NCBI GenBank assembly: GCA_028065135.1
Contig: JAPTWR010000049.1
Location: forward strand, 1-29,787
Direction of reading: 5' to 3'
Source: Acidithiobacillus sp.
Lineage (GTDB): Bacteria > Pseudomonadota > Gammaproteobacteria > Acidithiobacillales > Acidithiobacillaceae
Length of the DNA: 29,787 nucleotides
Made by a program: the position numbers and the translations under genes. Every line of letters begins with the position of its first letter. Within the stretch, counting starts at the first letter, position 1. Below, one piece after another: positions 15,673-23,080 of the stretch. The notes below the pieces were generated by a model. The model did no database searches, had not been told where the DNA came from, and saw only the letters and a list, made by a program, of their open reading frames with translations.

Positions 15673-16599
15673 ATGGCAGACAGGCGTTTACAGGTTTTTC
15701 ATACGGTGGCAAGGCTGCTCAGCTTTACCAAGGCCGCGGATACGCTGCATATGACCCAGCCGGCGGTGACCTTCCAGGTCAAGCAGCTGGAAGAACAGTT
15801 CAACACGCGCTTGTTTGATCGCACCCATAATCGCATCAGCCTCACCGAGGCCGGTATGGTGGTTTATGATTACGCTGAGCGCATCATCTCGCTTTATGGC
15901 GAAATGTCCAACCGGGTGGGGGAAATGACGGGCGATCTGCGCGGGCATCTGTTCATCGGTGCCAGCACGACCATTGCCGAATACATGCTGCCCCGGGTGC
16001 TGGGTGACTTCAAAATGAAGTATCCCGATGTGCAGGTACGTATGTATGTGGGTAATACGGATAAAATCGTCCACATGATCGAGGATAACAGTATCGATCT
16101 GGGGCTGGTGGAAGGTCTGGTAACCAACAAGAGCCTCGCCACCCTCAAGTGTTGCATGGACTCCATGATTGTGATTGCCCACCCCGACCATGTCCTGGGC
16201 ACTCACGAAAGTGTGACGCCGCAGGAATTGCTGGATTATCCCTTCGTGTCCCGTGAAGAAGGATCGGGCACCCGTGAGGTGACCATGGAGTACCTGAATC
16301 AGGTCGGCGTGGATGCCAACGATCTCAATATTACCATGGAGCTGGGCAGCCCCGAAGCCGTCAAGGGCGCCGTGGAAGGCGGGCTGGGGGTGGCGGTCGT
16401 TTCTGAGGCGACTGTCCTCAAGGAGTTGGCGTTGGGAACTTTGCTGGCCCGCCCGCTGGATCCGCCGCTGGCCCGTCCTTATTCCTTCGTCTATCAGAAG
16501 CAGAAATTCCGCAGTCTGGTGATGGATGAATTTCTGGAGTTCGCCAAGGATCGCTGTAGCAGGGACATGCTGTCGGTGCCGGTGCGTCGGGAGGTTTGA
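15673..16599 (+). CDS. LysR-type transcriptional regulator, CysL/YeiE-like
   Basis: A 308-residue LysR-type regulator. The N-terminal winged helix-turn-helix spans about 4-62, with LSFTKAADTLHMTQPAVTFQ as the recognition region. The effector domain begins near 90 with GASTTIAEYMLPRVLGDF and continues with SREEGSGTREV and MELGSPEAVKGAVEGG; these segments are close to the CysL/YeiE subgroup, in which YeiE senses sulfite. In a sulfur oxidiser that makes sulfite as an intermediate, a sulfite-like ligand is a reasonable guess. The ATG at 15673 is supported by GAGG at 15663-15666. The next gene starts 1 base after its stop, with GGGAGG at 16589-16594 inside the regulator's end, so they share a transcript. 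Confidence 0.85.
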   Translation: MADRRLQVFHTVARLLSFTKAADTLHMTQPAVTFQVKQLEEQFNTRLFDRTHNRISLTEAGMVVYDYAERIISLYGEMSNRVGEMTGDLRGHLFIGASTTIAEYMLPRVLGDFKMKYPDVQVRMYVGNTDKIVHMIEDNSIDLGLVEGLVTNKSLATLKCCMDSMIVIAHPDHVLGTHESVTPQELLDYPFVSREEGSGTREVTMEYLNQVGVDANDLNITMELGSPEAVKGAVEGGLGVAVVSEATVLKELALGTLLARPLDPPLARPYSFVYQKQKFRSLVMDEFLEFAKDRCSRDMLSVPVRREV

Positions 16600-16600
16600 C

Positions 16601-17353
16601 ATGAAGCATTTCGCTGTCGTGCAGCACAGTTACTCGGAATTCCTGGGCATCGTGGAGAGTCAACTGGAGAAACGCGACATCGGTTTCAGTTACTTCCGGG
16701 TTTTTCTCAGTGGCGAACTGCCGGGCAATGCCCTGACCTTTGATGCATTGTTCCTGTTGGGTGGACCAATGTCCCCCCTGGAGTCGGACCGCTACACGTG
16801 GCTGACCCAGGAGCTCAATACCATCGCCATTTTTCGCAAGGCGAAGCGACCGGTGGTGGGCTTCGGTCTGGGCGCGTTGTTGCTGGCACAGTACGAAGGG
16901 GCGGAACTGCACCCGGAGCCTTACCATAACGCCTATTTCACCACGGCACATGCTACGGAGGCAGGCCGGGACGACCCGTTGGCGCAGGCGGTGGACGGCG
17001 CCCGAGTCATGGTCTGGTCTCCGGGGACGGCGACCTTGCCGGAAGACATCAAGCCGCTGGTGGTGGATGATGACGGCCGCTGGATTGCCTTCCGCGCGGA
17101 GGACGGTGTTGTGGGACTGCTGTTCCGGCCGGAGATGAAGCCGGGGTTGATTGAAGATATCCTCATGGAAGAAGGCCGCGAAACCCCCGAGAATATCGGG
17201 GAACTTCTGGAACAGGCGCGGACGTTGTGGCCGGAGATGCAGAAAACCACGGACCGGGTCATCATCGCCATGGTCCGCGAGTTGTCCCTCATGACCGAGA
17301 AGCGCAAGCCGCGGGTGTTTTCTCTCAAGGTGGATACCGGAGCGGATGTATGA
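16601..17353 (+). CDS. Class I glutamine-amidotransferase-fold protein without catalytic Cys (pseudoenzyme)
   Basis: A 250-residue protein that follows the class I amidotransferase pattern: LFLLGGPMSP (oxyanion loop), PVVGFGLGALLLA at the nucleophile elbow and GLLFRPEMKP near the HPE motif. The nucleophile position is Gly89 instead of Cys, and the catalytic His is Arg176 with Glu178 kept, so glutamine hydrolysis should be impossible. The internal WHxD-type histidine is Ser140. An extra C-terminal segment of about 60 helical residues follows. It may bind a metabolite or act as an allosteric partner of the regulator upstream. It overlaps the next start by ATGA at 17350-17353. The motif losses are read directly; the fold call is from pattern and length. 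Confidence 0.75.
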   Translation: MKHFAVVQHSYSEFLGIVESQLEKRDIGFSYFRVFLSGELPGNALTFDALFLLGGPMSPLESDRYTWLTQELNTIAIFRKAKRPVVGFGLGALLLAQYEGAELHPEPYHNAYFTTAHATEAGRDDPLAQAVDGARVMVWSPGTATLPEDIKPLVVDDDGRWIAFRAEDGVVGLLFRPEMKPGLIEDILMEEGRETPENIGELLEQARTLWPEMQKTTDRVIIAMVRELSLMTEKRKPRVFSLKVDTGADV

Positions 17354-17706
17354 ATAGCCGGGAGCGTCATTTTCTCCGCGTCCTGCGCAAACTCGGGAGT
17401 GCGGAGCAGGAGCAGGTACTGGCCTTCGCTGATTTCTTGAAAAGCCGACAACAGCCGGAGCCGGCGGTGGCACCCCAGGAACCGAAGATGCTGCCCGCCA
17501 AAGACGGAGAGACCGTCGTCGGCGCCATCAAACGCCTGCGCGAGAGCTATGCCATGCTGGATGCCAAGGCAATGCTCAACGACACCTCCAATCTGATGTC
17601 CAGGCATGTGATGGGCGGGGATGCGGCGGAGACTGTGATTGTGGAACTGGAGAAGATGTTCGAACGTCACTATCAGCGCTACTGCGGCGCACCGGAAGAC
17701 GCGTGA
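17350..17706 (+). CDS. Conserved small helical protein, unknown function
   Basis: The 118-residue protein is mostly helical and charged. An N-terminal ERHFLRVLRKLGSAEQEQVLA resembles a dimerising helix pair, followed by a Pro/Glu linker and then GETVVGAIKRLRESYAMLD and a C-terminal helix ending in FERHYQRY. I recall similar small proteins in other Beta/Gammaproteobacteria, with no known function. It has no membrane segment or nucleic-acid motif that I can name. The start overlaps the stop of the amidotransferase-like gene (ATGA), so it is likely a partner of that protein. Confidence 0.78.
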   Translation: MNSRERHFLRVLRKLGSAEQEQVLAFADFLKSRQQPEPAVAPQEPKMLPAKDGETVVGAIKRLRESYAMLDAKAMLNDTSNLMSRHVMGGDAAETVIVELEKMFERHYQRYCGAPEDA

Positions 17707-17734
17707 GTCCGCGTCACAGAGGGTGATCGCGCCA

Positions 17735-18382
17735 ATGCCGGATATTCATCACCTCCTGCGGATCCTGCTGCATTTCGACCAATACCTGACCATCCTTCTT
17801 CAGGAATACGGGGCGTGGGTCTATGCCCTGTTGTTCCTGATCCTCTTTGCGGAAACGGGGCTGGTGATCATGCCGGTTTTGCCGGGTGACTCCATGCTTT
17901 TTATCTGTGGCACACTTGCCGGGGTGGGCGTCATGAGCGCACCCGGGCTGCTGGGTCTGCTGGTGACGGCCGCGGTGCTGGGTGATGCGGTGAATTACGC
18001 GGTGGGCCGCCGTTGGGGTGTCCACCTCTTTGGCGGGCGCCTGCTCAATGTCCGGCACCTGGATACGACCCGGCGCTTCTATGCGCGACACGGCGGCAAG
18101 ACCGTGATCATTGCCCGCTTTTTGCCGGTTATCCGAACCTTCGCGCCCTTTGTGGCCGGTATTGCCGCAATGCCCTATCGCCGCTTCCTGGGCTTCAATC
18201 TGACAGGAGCGATCCTGTGGGTGGGAGGCTTGCTGGGTGCGGGATATTTTCTCGGACGCTTTCCTTGGGTCAAAAGCCACCTGAGTTTGGTGATTGTCGC
18301 CATCATCGTGGTTTCGCTGATTCCCGCCGTGCTGGCATGGCTGCAGCAGCGTTTGCAGCCTGCTGGGACCCCCTCCCGCTAG
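17735..18382 (+). CDS. DedA-family membrane protein
   Basis: A 215-residue protein with the DedA core: FAETGLVIMPVLPGDSMLF (about 40-58), GDAVNYAVGRRWG, and ARFLPVIRTFAPFVAGIAAM followed by NLTGAILW. The hydrophobic segments suggest four to five membrane passes, including the re-entrant regions of this fold, in the inner membrane. DedA proteins are linked to flipping of undecaprenyl phosphate or phospholipids and to proton-motive-force-dependent processes. The ATG at 17735 follows GGGTGA 8-12 bases upstream and lies 28 bases after the previous stop. Its TAG stop shares CTAG (18379-18382) with the opposite gene's stop. It probably continues the 15673 transcript. Confidence 0.9.
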   Translation: MPDIHHLLRILLHFDQYLTILLQEYGAWVYALLFLILFAETGLVIMPVLPGDSMLFICGTLAGVGVMSAPGLLGLLVTAAVLGDAVNYAVGRRWGVHLFGGRLLNVRHLDTTRRFYARHGGKTVIIARFLPVIRTFAPFVAGIAAMPYRRFLGFNLTGAILWVGGLLGAGYFLGRFPWVKSHLSLVIVAIIVVSLIPAVLAWLQQRLQPAGTPSR

Positions 18383-19134
18383 TTTTTCGTGGCGCCGTAT
18401 TCCCTCACCCCGCGCGCCAGGCGCCGAGCGGCGCGCTGTACCAGCCAGGCAAACAGGGCCTGTTGGTGCGGGTCACCGGCGGCGGTATGCTCCGGGTGCC
18501 ACTGGACGGCGAAGACGTCCGGATTGTCGGGCATGTCCACGGCTTCAATGACGCCATCTTCGGCGATGGCGTTGATGCGTAGCGCGGGGGCCATATTTGC
18601 GATGGCCTGGTGGTGCCAGGAGGATATCTCCAGGGTATCCTGCCCGACGATGCCTCTCAGCAACGTGTCCGGCAGGACGATGACCTCATGCAGGACGGGG
18701 TCATGTTCGGCATTGCGATGGCAGATGCGCGTGCCGATGCTGGTGGGTAGGTCCTGGAGCAGGTCGCCGCCCAGCGCCACGTTGATGATCTGCAGTCCGC
18801 GGCAGATGCCGAGTACCGGGATACCCCGGGCGATGGCTTCCCGCGCCAGAGCGATCTCGGCGGCATCGCGATCCGGGTGTACGGCGTGGACGCTGTTGCC
18901 GCACGGCGCGCCATAAAAATCGGGAGAGATGTCGCCGCCGCCGGTAAGCACGAGCGCGTCACAGCGCGACAGAATGACCCGGGCTTCGGGGCACTGAGGC
19001 GGAAAGAGGACGGGCAACCCACCCGCCTGACAAACAGCGGCGGCATATTGAGGGGCGAGGGAAAAGGCCTCCCCGTTGCGCTCATAGGCACTCAGGGCGA
19101 TAACGGGTGGTGCGGAGGGATGGGAATCATCCAC
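18379..19134 (-). CDS. Class I amidotransferase-type gamma-glutamyl hydrolase (peptidase C26, PuuD-like)
   Basis: A 251-residue peptidase C26 protein. The oxyanion loop LVLTGGGDISPDFYG (61-75), the nucleophile Cys111 in GICRGLQ and the His213/Glu215 pair in QWHPEHT are all intact. PuuD-type members cleave gamma-glutamyl-gamma-aminobutyrate in putrescine breakdown, while related ones cleave other gamma-glutamyl amides; which applies is not visible. Its start lies 8 bases inside the end of the upstream amidohydrolase gene, so the two form an operon, and both concern polyamine-like amides. No puuA, puuB or puuC is near. The end overlaps the DedA gene by 4 bases. Confidence 0.87.
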   Translation of the reverse strand: MDDSHPSAPPVIALSAYERNGEAFSLAPQYAAAVCQAGGLPVLFPPQCPEARVILSRCDALVLTGGGDISPDFYGAPCGNSVHAVHPDRDAAEIALAREAIARGIPVLGICRGLQIINVALGGDLLQDLPTSIGTRICHRNAEHDPVLHEVIVLPDTLLRGIVGQDTLEISSWHHQAIANMAPALRINAIAEDGVIEAVDMPDNPDVFAVQWHPEHTAAGDPHQQALFAWLVQRAARRLARGVREYGATKN

Positions 19135-19999
19135 GGTGCGGATTTCCGTCCAAAGTCAGGATGGGCGCATAGAGTTCCGGGCGGCGATCCCGGAAGAGTC
19201 CCCACTCCAGCCGCTGGGCAGCGAGGGCTTGCAGGTCCAGATCGGCGTAGAGGATGGTTTCTTCCTGACCGGCATGGGCGATGAGTGCGCCGGTCGCGTC
19301 GCTGATGAAGGAACCGCCATAGAAGGTGATCTCGCTTTCCCGGCCGATTTCCCGTCCCACCCGGTTGGCAGCCACGACGGGGATCAGGTTGGCGGCGGCA
19401 TGGCCCTGCATGACCCGGGTCCAGTGTCCGCGACTGTGGATTTCCGGCGCCTGAGGCTCGGAACCGATGGCAGTGGGGTAGAGCAGTATTTCGGCACCCC
19501 GCAGGGCCATCACCCGCGCCGCTTCCGGGAACCATTGGTCCCAGCAGATGGCGACGCCGAGGCGTCCGTAGCGGCTGTCAAACACGCGGAACCCGGTGTC
19601 GCCGGGGCTGAAATAAAACTTTTCCTGATAGCCGGGACCGTCCGGGATATGGGCCTTGCGATAGAGCCCCAGATCGCTGCCGTCGGCGTCAAAAACCACC
19701 AGACTGTTGAAGAAGGCGTTATTGGCGCGCTCAAAAAAGCTGACCGGGAGCACGACCTCGCGCTCCCGCGCCAGCTTTTGCATGGCGAGCAGGGCTGGGT
19801 GGCTGTCGCGGGGCTGCGCCAGGGTCAGGAAATCGGGATTCTGATCCTTGCAGAAGTACGGCGTGCTGAAGAGTTCCTGGAGGAGGATGATCCTCGCTCC
19901 GGCATCGGCCGCTACACTGACCTGCTGTAGCGCCTTTGCAATATTCTCGGCCTCGTCTTCGCCAACGGCCATCTGAATGGCTGCCACTGTTACCCGCAC
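19127..19999 (-). CDS. aguB: Carbon-nitrogen hydrolase, N-carbamoylputrescine amidase type (AguB)
   Basis: A 290-residue nitrilase-superfamily protein with the Glu-Lys-Cys triad: Glu42 in LLQELF, Lys115 in YRKAHIPDG and Cys152 in ICWDQWFPE. RMARGHWTRVMQGHAAANL-like sequence near residues 190-205 and ITFYGGSFI match N-carbamoylputrescine amidases closely. The expected reaction is N-carbamoylputrescine plus water to putrescine, ammonia and CO2, in putrescine synthesis from agmatine. The agmatine deiminase partner (aguA) is not in the window. The start is the GTG at 19999, with GAGGTG on the leftward strand (complement of 20004-20009) as ribosome binding site. A promoter candidate lies at 20053-20080. 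The specificity is from overall resemblance. Confidence 0.85.
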   Translation of the reverse strand: MRVTVAAIQMAVGEDEAENIAKALQQVSVAADAGARIILLQELFSTPYFCKDQNPDFLTLAQPRDSHPALLAMQKLAREREVVLPVSFFERANNAFFNSLVVFDADGSDLGLYRKAHIPDGPGYQEKFYFSPGDTGFRVFDSRYGRLGVAICWDQWFPEAARVMALRGAEILLYPTAIGSEPQAPEIHSRGHWTRVMQGHAAANLIPVVAANRVGREIGRESEITFYGGSFISDATGALIAHAGQEETILYADLDLQALAAQRLEWGLFRDRRPELYAPILTLDGNPHRG

Positions 20000-20052
20000 C
20001 TGTCACCTCGTCCGTCATGGCCAATCAAACATCATTTCCGGCCTGTTGGATA

Positions 20053-20080
20053 AGTATAGAGAACCCCATCATGGAGACAA
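20053..20080 (-). promoter_or_regulatory. Promoter candidate for the aguB operon
   Basis: Reading leftward, TTGTCT (complement of 20075-20080) is followed after 16 bases by TATACT (complement of 20053-20058), matching the sigma-70 -35 and -10 boxes at four and five of six bases. It lies 54 bases before the GTG, in the 105-base gap after feoC. Confidence 0.55.
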
Positions 20081-20104
20081 TAGGTGAAGTGACCACCCGC
20101 CAGT

Positions 20105-20419
20105 TCATGGTTGATGCCAAGTCGGTGGAACGGCGGGCTGGGCTGTCGTCACTGCCTTCTCCCCACCGCCGCACCAGCGGTAGACATGAACAGGAGACGC
20201 GGAGGCATTGCTGCAAGTGCCGCAGCCGCCGGAATGGCAACTCCGGCCACAACTTCCCCAGGTGCCCACGGATACTTGCTCTACCACGCCGCGCCGCCGC
20301 CAGTACATCAGCATGTCCTCGACCAGTCCGACCGAGAGCTTTAATTCCGCAGCTATCTGACTGGCGCTGGCCATGCCTTGTTTCTGTAGCACCTCCCGAA
20401 CTGCGAATAACGGTTTCAT
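20105..20419 (-). CDS. feoC: FeoC-type iron-sulfur winged-helix protein
   Basis: The 104-residue protein has a winged helix-turn-helix at about 1-50 (LFAVREVLQKQG, ASASQIAAELKLSVGLVEDML), followed by a cysteine cluster at 57, 61, 66 and 69 (CX3CX4CX2C), the pattern that binds an iron-sulfur cluster in FeoC. A 30-residue tail with Trp and Gly is longer than in enterobacterial FeoC (about 78 residues). FeoC protects FeoB from proteolysis or senses oxygen/iron for it. The ATG at 20419 overlaps the feoB stop (ATGA). It is the last gene of the feo operon. Confidence 0.85.
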   Translation of the reverse strand: MKPLFAVREVLQKQGMASASQIAAELKLSVGLVEDMLMYWRRRGVVEQVSVGTWGSCGRSCHSGGCGTCSNASASPVHVYRWCGGGEKAVTTAQPAVPPTWHQP

Positions 20420-22764
20420 GCCGACGCCCTTCGGTGCTGAGATGGCTTGGATAGGGCGTCGCTGCGTTGTCCATAAAGCCGCAGCCCGATGACCAGCACG
20501 GCAAAAGCTGCCAGCACTCCGGCGATCCATGCCGTAGAGGATCCCGGATGTTCGGCGAAGGTACCCGTCTGGTAAATCACCGTGCTGGCGCTCCAGGCCA
20601 GGCCGGTGCCATAAAGCAGGGAGAAGCTCATCCATCCCCATCCGACTTCCCGGCGCAGTGCCCCCATGGTGCTGGCGCAGGGCACATAGAGCAGCACAAA
20701 GACCAGATAAGCAAAGGCGGAAAGGGGGGTAAATCCGGCCGCAATGGCTTGCAGGGTGGCACTTTCGGCACCGGAGGCCTGTTCGGCGGTACCCGTGGAG
20801 TCCATGGCCGAGAGGCCGAGCGGATCATCCAGCGTGGTAAAAAAAGTAACCGCGTTGGCGGGGATGGTTTTGATCGCGCCCAGGAGTTGCCCGGCAATAT
20901 CGGGATCGCGGTAGTCCGCCATCAGGTCGTCTGCATTCTGCCGCTGATAAATGCCGTTGAGGGTGCCGATCACAATCTCCTTGGCGGCCGCCCCGGCAAT
21001 CAGGCCGGAAATGGCGGGCCAGTTCTCTTGATGAACGCCCATAGGTTCAAAAATCGGGACCAGCGCGCGGCTGCCCTGGGCGAGCAGGGAATGGTCGATG
21101 TCGGTGCTGCGCAGACCGCGATCCGTCCAGCCGATGCCGGGGAGAATAAAGAGCACGACGCCGATGACCGCAATCACCCGACCCACCCGGAAGATAAACA
21201 CCTTCAGGCGCTGCCAGGCCTGGAGAAACACGCTGCGGAAACTGGGCAGGCGATAGGGTGGCAGTTCCATGACGAAGGGCAGTACCTCGCCGCGCAGGGC
21301 GGTTTTGCCAAGTAGCCACGCCGTCAGTAGGGCAACGATGATCCCCAGCACATAGAGGGCAAAGACCACCTGTCCGCCGTTGCTGCGGAAAAACACGACG
21401 GCAAAGGCCATGTAAATGGTCAGGCGTGCGGAGCAGGACATGAAGGGCTGCATCAGCACGGTCAGAATGCGCCCTCGCGGGTCTTCGATGATGCGCGAGC
21501 CCATGATGGCGGGTACATTGCAGCCGAAGCCGATGACCATGGGCACCAGGGCATTGCCGGGTAAGCTCATACGGCGCATCAGGCGGTCCATGGCGTAGGC
21601 GGCGCGGGCCATGTAGCCCGAGTCATCCAGAAAGGCGAGAAAGAGAAAAGTGAGGCCGATGGGTGGGATGAAGGAAATCACCAGATTCAGCCCGCCGCCG
21701 ATACCACCGGCGATGATGGAGATCAGCCAGGTGGGCAGCCCGGCGCTCAGCAGTAGATGACCGACGCCATGGATCAGCAGTGCTGCCGAGGCCTGATCGA
21801 AAAAGTCCAGGAAGATATTGCCGCCACTGAAGCTGACGACGAAAACCAGATACAGTACCGCCAGAAAAACCGGCACGCCCAGCCAGTCGTTCAATACCAC
21901 CCGATCCAGTCGGTCGGTGATTTTTTGACGGAGCCCGGCCGGACCCTGGCGGTGCACCGCAATTGCGGCCATTTCCTGCGCCCAGGCGAAGCGGCGGTCC
22001 ATGATCAGGTCGGCAGGGGTTTCATCGCTTGTTACTGCGAGTTCGCTGCTGATCTGTTGCAGAGCATGCTGCGTTTTTGGGTCGGTCGGGTCGGTGTTCC
22101 CTTCCAGCAGGCGCAGGGCGGTAAAGCGCCGGTGTGCCGGTGGGTCACCGTGCAGCAGGATGCCGAGGGCGGTGAGTGCCGCATCGATAAGCTGGCCATA
22201 ATCGAGCACATTACCCAGGGCGGGGTGATCCAGTGCCTGGGTCAGGGTCTCCATCAGCCTGGTGCGGTTCCTGGCTTTCCGGGCTACCATGGGGATGACC
22301 GGAACACCCAAGGCTGCTGAGAGTTCATGGCTGCGTACCTGCAGACCGTGGGCTTCCGCCTCATCGACCATGTTCAGAACCAGAACCATCGGCCGCCCTG
22401 TTTCCAGAAGCTCGGCGGTCAGGGCCATGTGCCGCTCCAGATTGGAGGCGTCGACGATGTTGACGATCAGATCGACCTGGCCATCGAGCAGGAAGTCGCG
22501 CGCCACCCGCTGATCTTCTCCGCCACCCCCCATCAGACTGTAGACACCGGGAAGGTCTACCACGGAGATTTTGCGGCGGCCCATGGTCATAGTGCCGCTG
22601 CGCCGTTCCACAGTGACGCCGGGCCAGTTGCCTACATGCTGGTGGGCGCCGGTCAGTAGGTTGAACAGGGTAGTTTTACCGCAGTTCGGATTGCCGGTCA
22701 GGGCGATGACCGGCAACCTGGCCGACACCGGGCTGCGCTGTGGTGTGTCATGACAGTCGCTCAT
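20416..22764 (-). CDS. feoB: Ferrous iron transporter FeoB
   Basis: A 782-residue protein. The N-terminal G domain has G1 GNPNCGKT (24-31), G3 DLPGVYSL (about 70-77) and G4 NMVD. A helical GDI region follows, then a membrane domain of about eight or more segments, including the two gate regions with conserved cysteine (GFGCNVPAI and VPCASTM). FeoB takes up Fe2+ across the inner membrane. Length and order are normal for the family. The stop overlaps the start of feoC and the start overlaps the feoA stop (ATGA), so the three are translationally coupled. For an acidophile that meets abundant Fe2+, control of the operon would matter; see the operator candidate at 24360. Confidence 0.97.
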   Translation of the reverse strand: MSDCHDTPQRSPVSARLPVIALTGNPNCGKTTLFNLLTGAHQHVGNWPGVTVERRSGTMTMGRRKISVVDLPGVYSLMGGGGEDQRVARDFLLDGQVDLIVNIVDASNLERHMALTAELLETGRPMVLVLNMVDEAEAHGLQVRSHELSAALGVPVIPMVARKARNRTRLMETLTQALDHPALGNVLDYGQLIDAALTALGILLHGDPPAHRRFTALRLLEGNTDPTDPKTQHALQQISSELAVTSDETPADLIMDRRFAWAQEMAAIAVHRQGPAGLRQKITDRLDRVVLNDWLGVPVFLAVLYLVFVVSFSGGNIFLDFFDQASAALLIHGVGHLLLSAGLPTWLISIIAGGIGGGLNLVISFIPPIGLTFLFLAFLDDSGYMARAAYAMDRLMRRMSLPGNALVPMVIGFGCNVPAIMGSRIIEDPRGRILTVLMQPFMSCSARLTIYMAFAVVFFRSNGGQVVFALYVLGIIVALLTAWLLGKTALRGEVLPFVMELPPYRLPSFRSVFLQAWQRLKVFIFRVGRVIAVIGVVLFILPGIGWTDRGLRSTDIDHSLLAQGSRALVPIFEPMGVHQENWPAISGLIAGAAAKEIVIGTLNGIYQRQNADDLMADYRDPDIAGQLLGAIKTIPANAVTFFTTLDDPLGLSAMDSTGTAEQASGAESATLQAIAAGFTPLSAFAYLVFVLLYVPCASTMGALRREVGWGWMSFSLLYGTGLAWSASTVIYQTGTFAEHPGSSTAWIAGVLAAFAVLVIGLRLYGQRSDALSKPSQHRRASA

Positions 22765-23063
22765 GTTTTTTCTCCGGTATGGGTGCTTTCAGTGGGGATG
22801 ACGGCTACGCGGATACGCTGGATGACTCCCCAGCCCAGGGCGATGCGTGCGCCGCCTACCTGTAAGACCGCGCCGCGTTTGCCGGGTCCGTGCACCACGC
22901 GGACAGGAGTGTCGCGGCGGATACCCAGCATGCCCAGGCGCTGCTGCATGACTTTGCCTCCGGTGATTTCCAGCACCCGGGCATGGTCGCCAAGGCGGAG
23001 ATCACCGATGAAAAGTGACTCGGATGGGGAAGTGATAGATGAATTCATGATGAAAGCGTCCAT
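22761..23063 (-). CDS. feoA: FeoA family protein
   Basis: A 100-residue SH3-like protein. The conserved core is LRLGDHARVLEITGGKVMQQRLGMLGIRRDTPVRVV, followed by the GGARIALG strand that is typical of FeoA. It is needed for FeoB activity in the known systems. The ATG at 23063 gives MDAFIM, and the internal ATG at 23048 is an alternative start because neither has a strong ribosome binding site. The stop is embedded in the feoB start (ATGA). It follows the porin gene with 17 bases between. Confidence 0.92.
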   Translation of the reverse strand: MDAFIMNSSITSPSESLFIGDLRLGDHARVLEITGGKVMQQRLGMLGIRRDTPVRVVHGPGKRGAVLQVGGARIALGWGVIQRIRVAVIPTESTHTGEKT

Positions 23064-23080
23064 GGCAGATCCGTCGGACT

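Noticed and set aside
20420..20641. N-terminal extension of feoC
   Set aside because: The extension only reads antisense-frame feoB; the ATG at 20419 overlaps the feoB stop as expected and starts the HTH domain.
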